Source of the DNA: Chitinophaga pinensis
GTDB lineage: Bacteria > Bacteroidota > Bacteroidia > Chitinophagales > Chitinophagaceae
Direction of reading: 5' to 3'
Assembly: GCA_902167325.1 (NCBI GenBank)
Contig: LR632930.1
Coordinates: 4,650,001-4,714,000 of the forward strand
DNA: 64,000 bases
The notes below the pieces were generated by a model. It was not told the DNA's origin, did not search any database, and saw only the letters and a program-made list of their open reading frames with translations. The translations under genes were made by a program, and so were the position numbers. This document shows, piece after piece, positions 42,771-49,968 of the stretch (the stretch's first letter is position 1; each line of letters opens with the position of its first letter).

Positions 42771-43778
42771 ATGCGCATATTAATCACAGCACCTTACCAT
42801 CAGCAAGGCATTCAGGAAGTAGAGCAACTTTTCGGAGAAACCGTGTACAGGCCCTGGAAACCACATGGCCGTGCCTGGAACGAAAGTGAACTGATTCAAC
42901 TGCTGGCAGAATCCAAAGCTGACGCGCTCATTACGGAACACGACCACGTTACCGCCAAAGTGATAGAAGCATTCCCAAAACTGCAATTCATTGGCGTATG
43001 CCGCGGCACCCCCAGCAATGTGGCCGTTGCCAAAGCTACCGCCCTCGGCATCCCCGTACTCTTTACGCCCGCCCGCAACGCACAGGCGGTTGCAGAAATG
43101 TTCATCTCCAACGTGATCATGCTGCTGCGCAATACCATCCCGGGGATCAACTGGCTTAAAGGCCGCAACTGGCAGGCCGGCGCACACGATTCTTATCTGC
43201 ACTTCAAAGGCAATGAACTGGCGGGCAGAACCGTGGGCATGGTAGGCTTTGGCGCTATCGGACAACTCATAGCCGGTATGATCCGGAACTACCCCTGCAA
43301 TATTCAATTCTTCGACCCATACGTTACGGAATACGACCCCGCTTATACCAAATGCAGCCTCGAAGAGCTGTTCGCTACCAGCGATGTGGTATCTGTTCAC
43401 CTGCCTGTTACCGAAGAAACGAAGAACATGATCAACAGCAGCGTATTGACATTGATGAAAAAAGACGCCATTTTTGTGAATACGGCCCGTGCGGCTGTGG
43501 TGAAAAGAGAAGATCTGCTTGCGGTACTGGAAACGAAGTCTATCCGCGGCGCCGTACTCGACGTATTCGACAATGAACCGCCGGATGAGATCGACTACCG
43601 CATCATCGACCAGCCGCATGTAATTGCCACACCGCATATTGCAGGTGCTACGTTTGAAGTAGAAGATCATCACGTAGCCATCATGAACAAAGCCCTTTCG
43701 CAGTGGTTCGCCAACGGAAACCGGCAGATACGCGAACTGGCTAACAGACAAATCCTTCCAACTCCCGTCAATGGTTAA
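42771..43778 (+). CDS. D-isomer specific 2-hydroxyacid dehydrogenase (YoaD-like)
   Basis: 335 residues. The N-terminal substrate domain (about 1-100) has ALITEHDHVTAKVIEAFPKLQFIGVCRGTP. The NAD domain carries G-F-G-A-I-G-Q (GxGxxG) near residue 162. Catalytic Arg lies in VNTARAAVVKREDL, Glu in DVFDNEPP and His in TPHIAG near residue 290. It would interconvert a 2-hydroxy acid and a 2-keto acid with NAD(H). The ATG at 42771 follows the permease stop by one base; the longer frame above it overlaps the permease. The next gene starts eight bases before its stop. Pairing with a YoaB-like permease and a YoaC-like kinase recalls Bacillus yoaDCB. Confidence 0.9.
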   Translation: MRILITAPYHQQGIQEVEQLFGETVYRPWKPHGRAWNESELIQLLAESKADALITEHDHVTAKVIEAFPKLQFIGVCRGTPSNVAVAKATALGIPVLFTPARNAQAVAEMFISNVIMLLRNTIPGINWLKGRNWQAGAHDSYLHFKGNELAGRTVGMVGFGAIGQLIAGMIRNYPCNIQFFDPYVTEYDPAYTKCSLEELFATSDVVSVHLPVTEETKNMINSSVLTLMKKDAIFVNTARAAVVKREDLLAVLETKSIRGAVLDVFDNEPPDEIDYRIIDQPHVIATPHIAGATFEVEDHHVAIMNKALSQWFANGNRQIRELANRQILPTPVNG

Positions 43779-45216
43779 ACAAGACGCATACATCATAGCA
43801 GACATCGGCACAGGCAATGTGCGCGTAGCACTCGCCACACCCGGCGGACAGGTACTCGGCGTATCCCGGGAAGATATCCGGTACGAAAAGGACCCGCTCT
43901 ACCCGGATGCCTTGCACTTTGATCCGGAGGCCCTCTGGCAACAGATCCTCCGCCTCGCAAAGCAAGCCCTTGCCGCAGCGCCCCATGCCGAGATACGCGC
44001 TATCACCGCAACCAGTCAGCGTGAAGGCATCGTACTCCTCAATGCAAAAGGCAAAGCCCTGACAGGCCTTCCCAACATCGACCACCGCGGCCGTGAATGG
44101 GAATCCATCCTCACCGATAAAAGCCGCATATATCAGCTCACCGGCCGCTACCCTACTTCGCTGTTCTCCGCCTTCAAACTGGTGGGCATACGCGAAAGGA
44201 AACCTGCCATCTGGGCGCAAACCGTCTCTTTCCTAAGTATTTCCGACTGGGTAGAGTACCAGTTCTCCGGCATCGCCAAATACGAACACTCACAGGCATC
44301 GGAAACCCTCCTGTTCGACGTGGCGCAGCAGCAATGGAGTAATGAACTCTGCACGATGTTCGGTCTGCAGGCTTCTCTCCTGCCACCCTTGCGTACGTCC
44401 GCTTCCATACTGGGACCCATTAAGTCCGAAGTAGCGAAGGAACTGGGAATAGCCCCGGCAGCCATCGTGATCGTTGGCGGCGGAGACACACAGCTGGCCA
44501 TCAAAAGCACGCGGCCGGCAGTAGATGATATGGTCATCGTTTCCGGCACTACCACCCCCATCGTTAAACTCACCGGCGAATATACCCTCGATACCGAAGA
44601 ACGTACCTGGACCAGCAGAGACATCGTACAGGAACGGTTCGTATTCGAAGCGAATGCGGGCGTTACCGGACTCAACTATCAGCGCCTCAAAGAGATCTTT
44701 TATCCCAACGAAGGGTATGATGTGATCGAAAAGGAACTGGCAGACAACCGGCATACCTTCTGCATGGCCAGTCTCGGTTCCCTGCTGGCCGATGAAGAAG
44801 TATCCCTCACAAGGGGCGGCTTCATCTTCCCCGCCCCCGTTTCCCACCTGCTTACCCGCGGCTCCTTTGTTTGGGCCACCATGGTAGACATCGCATGTTC
44901 TATCGTGAAGAACTACAAGATCCTCGCGGAAGTGGCAGGCCATCAGCCCGATTACATCTGGGGTTGCGGTGGTGGACTGCAGAGCCTCACCCTGCGGCAG
45001 CTCATTGCCAACCTCACGGGTAAAAAGGTACAGATGCGTACCGGGTTCCAGCAATCCTCCGCAGTAGGCGGCGCGCTCATCTGCAACGAAGCACTGGGCA
45101 TCGACGGACAAATGGACGCCGCTATTGAAACCGTACACCCGCAGGAACAGGCGCATTACGCGGCTATTTATGCGGAATGGGAAAAAACGCGGGATTACTT
45201 CAGGAACATGAACTAA
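43771..45216 (+). CDS. FGGY-family kinase, YoaC/LsrK-like
   Basis: 481 residues with the two FGGY domains. N-terminal ATPase fold: IADIGTGNVRVAL near residue 10. The S-Q-R-E-G-I-V-L-L-N stretch near 86 and the V-G-G-G-D-T-Q-L stretch near 232 are shared with LsrK, the autoinducer-2 kinase, rather than with glycerol kinase. The base Asp is in NIDHRGREW. The C-terminal domain has the GCGGGLQSLTLRQLIANL phosphate loop. It should phosphorylate a small linear polyol- or ketose-like substrate. Overlap of eight bases with the dehydrogenase gene shows translational coupling. A second, different FGGY kinase follows at 45242, so one may act on a different intermediate. Confidence 0.88.
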   Translation: MVKQDAYIIADIGTGNVRVALATPGGQVLGVSREDIRYEKDPLYPDALHFDPEALWQQILRLAKQALAAAPHAEIRAITATSQREGIVLLNAKGKALTGLPNIDHRGREWESILTDKSRIYQLTGRYPTSLFSAFKLVGIRERKPAIWAQTVSFLSISDWVEYQFSGIAKYEHSQASETLLFDVAQQQWSNELCTMFGLQASLLPPLRTSASILGPIKSEVAKELGIAPAAIVIVGGGDTQLAIKSTRPAVDDMVIVSGTTTPIVKLTGEYTLDTEERTWTSRDIVQERFVFEANAGVTGLNYQRLKEIFYPNEGYDVIEKELADNRHTFCMASLGSLLADEEVSLTRGGFIFPAPVSHLLTRGSFVWATMVDIACSIVKNYKILAEVAGHQPDYIWGCGGGLQSLTLRQLIANLTGKKVQMRTGFQQSSAVGGALICNEALGIDGQMDAAIETVHPQEQAHYAAIYAEWEKTRDYFRNMN

Positions 45217-45241
45217 CCCGTCACAACAACAGCCATCATTC

Positions 45242-46657
45242 ATGGAACATACTTTTATTGGACTGGATGTGGGCACGCAGGGTGCCAGGGCCATCCTCAC
45301 GGATGAACATGGCCATATGCTGGCATCGCATGGAGAGCATTTTCCGTTAAGCGAAGCTTCGCGGGAGGAGCAATTGCCCGTAGAGTGGTGGGCTGCCTGT
45401 GAAAGACTGCTCACCAAACTCCTGCAGCAACCCGCCGCTGCAAAGCTGCGCGCTATAGGCGTAACCAGCACTTCCGGCACCATCATCCCCATCGATGCAA
45501 ACGGCTCTCCCCTTCACCCCGCTATCATGTATAGCGACGGAAGGCAGGCGGAAGAAGGGAAACGCTGCAAAGCCCTCGCGGAGAAATACCACCCGGAAGG
45601 TTACACGGCATTCAACACCACAAGCGGATTACCGAAAATGGTATGGTTCGCGGAGCAATACCCCGAAAAGGCCGCACGGTTATACAAATTCATTCACGCA
45701 GCAGATTTCATTACCGGTAAACTGACGGGCAACTTCAATGTCACCGACTTTACCAATGTGTTAAAATCAGGGTACGACGTAGCAAACGAACGGTGGCCGG
45801 AATATATTTGGGGCCATTTACCGCTTAAAAGTGAATGGCTGCAGCAAGTGGTACCTTCCGGAGCACCCATCGGTGAAGTGGCCGTAAAGCTGCCCGGAAT
45901 GCCCGATAACGTGATCGTAACGGCAGGGATGACAGACGGCTGTGCTTCACAGATTGCTTCCGGTGCAGTTACACCCGGTGCCTGGAACACCACCATCGGC
46001 ACAACGCTCGTAGTGAAAGGGGTTACGGAAAAGCCCGTGTACGACCCGCTTGGCAGATTGTACAACCACCGCCACCCGCAGGGCTACTGGATGCCCGGCG
46101 GCGCCAGCAATACCGGGGCCGACTGGATACCAAAGCATTTCGGGAATAACCCCGAGGCCCTCAACGGACAGGCCGCAGCACTTATCCCTACGGGTAAACT
46201 GTACTGGCCGCTGGAGCAGGCCGGGGAGCGCTTCCCGTTCATAGCACCACAGGCAAAAGCATTTGCCACGGCAACACTGGAAGGCGCAGAGAAATTCGCT
46301 GCCGGCATGGAAGGCGTGGCTTACATCGAAAAGATGGCGTATGAGATGATTGAATCGCTATCAGGGGAAACGGTAAAAGCAGTCTATACCGCCGGAGGCG
46401 CCAGCAACAGCACCCTCTGGCTCAGGATCAGGGCATCCGTACTGGAAGTGCCCGTTCACAAGATGCAGGAAGTAAGCGGTGCCGCAGGCGCTGCCATACT
46501 CGCCGCCTCACAAACGTATTACGGCAGCATCACCGAAGCCGCAGCAGCCATGGCACACATCGAAAAAACCATGCTGCCGGAAGCAGAACTTGCTGAAGCG
46601 TATAAAGAAGGCTACCAGTTATTCAGGAAAAAATTGAAAGACAAAGGATATGCTTAA
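45242..46657 (+). CDS. FGGY-family kinase, xylulokinase-like
   Basis: 471 residues. N-terminal FIGLDVGTQGARAILTD, TSTSGTIIPID near 84, catalytic Asp in MYSDGRQAEEG near 100, the IGTTLVVKG segment near 250, and the C-terminal FGGY-type YTAGGASNSTLWLRI near 383 with GAAGAAILA. Overall closest in kind to xylulokinase or to the broader sugar-kinase group. It follows the first kinase by 25 bases and overlaps the phosphatase gene by eight bases. Two FGGY kinases in one operon suggest either two substrates or sequential steps; the sequence cannot decide which. Confidence 0.9.
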   Translation: MEHTFIGLDVGTQGARAILTDEHGHMLASHGEHFPLSEASREEQLPVEWWAACERLLTKLLQQPAAAKLRAIGVTSTSGTIIPIDANGSPLHPAIMYSDGRQAEEGKRCKALAEKYHPEGYTAFNTTSGLPKMVWFAEQYPEKAARLYKFIHAADFITGKLTGNFNVTDFTNVLKSGYDVANERWPEYIWGHLPLKSEWLQQVVPSGAPIGEVAVKLPGMPDNVIVTAGMTDGCASQIASGAVTPGAWNTTIGTTLVVKGVTEKPVYDPLGRLYNHRHPQGYWMPGGASNTGADWIPKHFGNNPEALNGQAAALIPTGKLYWPLEQAGERFPFIAPQAKAFATATLEGAEKFAAGMEGVAYIEKMAYEMIESLSGETVKAVYTAGGASNSTLWLRIRASVLEVPVHKMQEVSGAAGAAILAASQTYYGSITEAAAAMAHIEKTMLPEAELAEAYKEGYQLFRKKLKDKGYA

Positions 46658-47246
46658 CGTTTACCTGCTCCGCCACGGGCAAACCGCCTGGAACGCAGAC
46701 AATAACCGCTACTGCGGCCGTACCGATATTCCGCTGACCGCCAAAGGCATCTCGCAGGCGGAGACAGTGCGCGATCAGTTGAAAGATATCGCTTTCGACG
46801 GCGTGTACTCTTCCCCGCTGGAACGTGCTTTTATGACGGCTAACATCGCATCGGGCGCTTATGTCAGCAAAGACGAAAGGCTGATTGAAGCCGACTTTGG
46901 CGGATGGGAACATAAAACCAAAGAGGAATTCATCGCGGAAGCACCGGAGTACTGGCACCGCTGGATGGAAGACCCCTACCGCTTCCGCGCAGGCGGTACC
47001 GGCGAAAACGGGAAAGAAATTGTTGAGCGGGTAGATGCCTTCTTCCTCGACATTCACCGCAAACATCCCACTGGTAATATTCTCGTAGCCGCTCACAATG
47101 GCGTCAACAGATTATACCTGTCTTATAAACTGGGCATGCCGCTCCGCAATTACCGGATGCTGGTGCAGGAGAACGCTTCTGTTACCATGTTCACCCTCGA
47201 TACGGATGGCGCCTTCACCTTACAACACCTCAATGCCAAATTCTGA
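46650..47246 (+). CDS. Histidine phosphatase family protein (phosphoglycerate-mutase-like)
   Basis: 198 residues. The catalytic R-H-G-Q-T motif is at residues 8-12, with GRTDIPLTAKG after it. The second Arg and Glu (SSPLERAFMTA, EADFGGWEHKT) and the second His in VAAHNGVNRLYL near 151 complete the active site. Lack of mutase-specific length makes it a phosphatase, in the group of cobC-like and sugar-phosphate phosphatases. In this operon it may remove phosphate from a product of the kinases, or from a metabolite the pathway must not accumulate (inference). It starts eight bases inside the kinase gene and ends four bases before the next gene. Confidence 0.9.
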   Translation: MLNVYLLRHGQTAWNADNNRYCGRTDIPLTAKGISQAETVRDQLKDIAFDGVYSSPLERAFMTANIASGAYVSKDERLIEADFGGWEHKTKEEFIAEAPEYWHRWMEDPYRFRAGGTGENGKEIVERVDAFFLDIHRKHPTGNILVAAHNGVNRLYLSYKLGMPLRNYRMLVQENASVTMFTLDTDGAFTLQHLNAKF

Positions 47247-47250
47247 CAGC

Positions 47251-48174
47251 ATGAAAAGAATTCTCTTCTGCAGCGCTATGCTTTGCTGCACATTCGGCTC
47301 CTTTGCCCAATCCGGCCTGCATGTGCTGAAGATCAAAAACGCGAAAGAGCTGCGCTCCTTCTTCAAATACACCGGTAACGATATCCCCTTCGTGAGCGGC
47401 CACCGCGGCGGCATCAACAAAGGCTTCCCGGAAAACAGTATCGAAGCACTGGAAAACACGCTAAAATATACGCCCGCTACTTTTGAGATAGATCCGCGGC
47501 TAACGAAAGACAGCGTGATCGTACTCATGCACGATGCCACCCTCAACCGCACTACAAATGGTACCGGTAAGGTGGGCGACTATACCCTCGCGGAACTGAA
47601 ACAACTCCGCCTGAAAGATGTGGAAGGCAATCTCACCAATTTCCAGATCCCCACACTGGAAGAAGCGATCATATGGGCACGCGGGAAAACCGTTCTCATC
47701 CTCGACAAAAAGGATGTGCCTTTCCGGATGACGGCCGATATTATCCGGAGGAACAAAGCGGAAGGCCATGTAATGGTTACCGTTCACACCGCTAAAGAAG
47801 CAAAATGGTACCATGAGCGTAACAAGGAAATCGTATTCGAAGCATTCGTAAAAACACAGAAAGCACTGGAAGAGTACGAACAGGAAAACATCCCCTGGAC
47901 GCATATCATGGCATATGTAGGCCCGGATAACAAGCCCGAACTCAAGCCGCTCTATGCTAACCTTAACAAACGGGGCGTGATGTGCATGATATCCGCAGCG
48001 CCTACTTACGACAAGCTGCCCGATGCCACAGAACGCGCCAAAGCATACCGCGCGGTGATAGAAGGCGGCGCCAGTCTTATTGAGGCCGATCGTTCACTCG
48101 AAGCAGGAGAAGCCATCAAAACGCTCGTTCCTGCGAAAAGCCCTAAAAAGAAATTCTTTATCATAACGAAATAA
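47251..48174 (+). CDS. Exported glycerophosphodiester phosphodiesterase (GDPD) family protein
   Basis: 307 residues with a signal peptide (MKRILFCSAMLCCTFGSFAQ). The active site has G-H-R-G-G near residue 51 followed by PENSIEA, E-I-D-P-R near 77, and the second His in MHDATLNRTTNGTG near 90. LDKKDVPF and a terminal SRSLEAGEA-like segment complete the barrel. GDPDs cleave glycerophosphodiesters to glycerol-3-phosphate and an alcohol; the periplasmic form would release a polyol-like alcohol that the operon permease could import (inference). It lies four bases after the phosphatase gene and is the last gene of the operon, followed by a run of ten G. Confidence 0.9.
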   Translation: MKRILFCSAMLCCTFGSFAQSGLHVLKIKNAKELRSFFKYTGNDIPFVSGHRGGINKGFPENSIEALENTLKYTPATFEIDPRLTKDSVIVLMHDATLNRTTNGTGKVGDYTLAELKQLRLKDVEGNLTNFQIPTLEEAIIWARGKTVLILDKKDVPFRMTADIIRRNKAEGHVMVTVHTAKEAKWYHERNKEIVFEAFVKTQKALEEYEQENIPWTHIMAYVGPDNKPELKPLYANLNKRGVMCMISAAPTYDKLPDATERAKAYRAVIEGGASLIEADRSLEAGEAIKTLVPAKSPKKKFFIITK

Positions 48175-48175
48175 A

Positions 48176-48185
48176 GGGGGGGGGG
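48176..48185. repeat. Ten-base homopolymeric G tract
   Basis: Ten consecutive G beginning one base after the GDPD stop codon region, with no protein-coding consequence seen. A stem (48199-48205 with 48216-48222, 7 pairs) follows it. Homopolymers of this length are prone to slippage. Confidence 0.9.
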
Positions 48186-48258
48186 ACCGACCTTTTTTAT
48201 GCCGGGCTGAACAAACCGGCATTAAATTGGGTAAATTGAAGGAAACAAGCACTACCCT

Positions 48259-48621
48259 ATGGCAATCTTCATTCTTATTCTGATTACCCTGATCGCGATC
48301 GAGCATTTGTATATCCTCTGGCTGGAAATGTTCGCCTGGACCACGCGGGCACCCAAAGTATTTAAACAGATCCCGAAGGAGATGTTCGAACCCACCAAAG
48401 CGTTGGCGGCTAATCAGGGGCTGTATAATGGCTTTCTGGCGGCAGGTCTCATCTGGAGCATATGGATACACGATCCTGCCTGGCAGCAGCATGTGGCGGT
48501 GTTCTTCCTCGCTTGTGTTGCCATAGCGGGTATCTACGGAGCGCTTACCGCTACCAAACGTATCTTCTTTGTTCAGGCATTACCTGCACTCATTACCCTT
48601 TTGCTAATCTGGCTGCTGTAG
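48259..48621 (+). CDS. DUF1304 family membrane protein
   Basis: 120 residues with about four membrane segments (1-25, 50-68, 75-93, 98-118). It opens MAIFILILITLIAIEHLYILWLEMF and has the family block FKQIPKEMFEPTKALAANQGLYNGFLAAGL. DUF1304 is a small membrane family of unknown function. Its 3' end overlaps the convergent DUF5690 gene by 18 bases. Confidence 0.88.
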   Translation: MAIFILILITLIAIEHLYILWLEMFAWTTRAPKVFKQIPKEMFEPTKALAANQGLYNGFLAAGLIWSIWIHDPAWQQHVAVFFLACVAIAGIYGALTATKRIFFVQALPALITLLLIWLL

Positions 48622-49878
48622 CTGCGCAACGCTTTCCCGGTATTTCCTTCGGAACCAGTACATGGCCAGCGCTGTGCCCAGTAAGCCAACCACACCGGCG
48701 ATCTTCACCAGTCCGGTATAGAAATCCAGCCAGTTGAGTTCCAGCCGGAACACGGTTTTTGTGAGCATCACGGCCACGCTGCCGAGGTAACCAAAGGAGT
48801 CTGCGATATAGATAAGGAAACCTACGTTCCCCGTAAACCGGAACGCGGCAATGAAGCGATCGAACAACAAACTGTTGAAAGGGATATACACCATGTAGAG
48901 GCCCAGTCCCGCTATGAGCATCCAGGCATACATACCCAGCTGTCCGGCAGAAAAGAGCATAGCCCCGCAAAGCGTGAGTGCGAAGCCCGCCAGCATGATC
49001 CACTGGGTTACAAAGAAAGCGCGGAAGTTATGCTGCAGCCAGCTCATGGCGGCGATCATAATGAGGATAACGATGGATATCAGGCTTTCTGTACCTGCGA
49101 ATACACCCGGCTGAAAAGGCTCTCCGGATGAGCGCCACATATCTGCCATGAAGCTGTCGCGTACTTCACGGAGGATGGTAACGAGGATATAGACGATCAC
49201 CAGCAGCGTGATCCCCGGCCAGAAGCGCTTCAATAACGCCCTGCGGTCTGCAGCAGGCATAGGCAGCCTCTCCATCCGCTGTGCTTTATCATCATCTCCC
49301 GGAGGCGGTATTTTCTCCAGCAGCAGCACAAACACAATGAGTACAGGCATAAAAATACACCCTACCACGAACGGCATTCCGTATTCACTCACCCCCCAAC
49401 CTTCCATCACCCATTGCGCCACACTCTTGGCCAGGCCGGATGCGAAGATGAAGCTCACGGCCAACGCGGCACTGATCATATCCGTTGTACGGCGCCCTTC
49501 GATGTAAGAGAACACCACACCCCACAACATCCCCAGCGGAAAGCCGTTCAGGAAAAGGCACCACCAGTTATAAGGCGGCGGCACAAGGGCAAAGAAGGCC
49601 CAGGCCATCCAGGCCCATCCTGTAAGTCCCAGTATCAGCCAATGCCGGTTCTTCCGCTGCAATCCGGCAATAAAACGGATACCGTAAAACTTGCTAAGCA
49701 TATAGCCAAATACCTGAGACACTACCAGCACGGTCTTATAATCCATGCCCCAAAGCGAATGCCCCGCAAAAGCCCCTACGTTAAAGGCTTTCCGGAAAGA
49801 AAAGATGGCGGTGTAAGCGCAGAAGGCGGTAATGGCAGCAAAGGCCGCAACGCCCAGTTCCCGTCGGGTAAATTGCAT
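48604..49878 (-). CDS. DUF5690 family multi-pass membrane protein (MFS-like)
   Basis: 424 residues with 10-12 membrane segments, for example FAAITAFCAYTAIFSFRKAF, WLILGLTGWAWMAWAFFALV, AALAVSFIFASGLAKSV, FWPGITLLVIVYILVTILREV and WIMLAGFALTLCGAMLFSAG. The charged loops between segments follow the MFS inside-positive pattern, and the DUF5690 family is seen in Bacteroidota; transport is plausible but the cargo is unknown. It converges with the DUF1304 gene with an 18-base overlap of the two coding ends. Confidence 0.82.
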   Translation of the reverse strand: MQFTRRELGVAAFAAITAFCAYTAIFSFRKAFNVGAFAGHSLWGMDYKTVLVVSQVFGYMLSKFYGIRFIAGLQRKNRHWLILGLTGWAWMAWAFFALVPPPYNWWCLFLNGFPLGMLWGVVFSYIEGRRTTDMISAALAVSFIFASGLAKSVAQWVMEGWGVSEYGMPFVVGCIFMPVLIVFVLLLEKIPPPGDDDKAQRMERLPMPAADRRALLKRFWPGITLLVIVYILVTILREVRDSFMADMWRSSGEPFQPGVFAGTESLISIVILIMIAAMSWLQHNFRAFFVTQWIMLAGFALTLCGAMLFSAGQLGMYAWMLIAGLGLYMVYIPFNSLLFDRFIAAFRFTGNVGFLIYIADSFGYLGSVAVMLTKTVFRLELNWLDFYTGLVKIAGVVGLLGTALAMYWFRRKYRESVAQLQQPD

Positions 49879-49909
49879 GTACGGAATATACGGCGATTAA
49901 GTTAAAATG

Positions 49910-49942
49910 AAAACAGGGCCGCCTTTCGGACAGCCCTGTTTT
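49910..49942. terminator. Bidirectional terminator-like hairpin
   Basis: A perfect 10-base stem, AAAACAGGGC (49910-49919) with GCCCTGTTTT (49933-49942), 13-base loop, and T-runs on both sides. It lies 27 bases after the GHL10 stop on the minus strand, between it and the DUF5690 gene. Confidence 0.8.
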
Positions 49943-49968
49943 GCTTTGCATTTCTGGATGGAGACACC

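Noticed and set aside
44290..45492. A 400-residue minus-strand frame across the two FGGY kinases
   Set aside because: It spans the junction of two well-supported plus-strand kinases and shows no motif.
48199..48222. Terminator of the polyol operon
   Set aside because: The 7-pair stem is preceded, not followed, by T on the plus strand, so it would not terminate the GDPD transcript.
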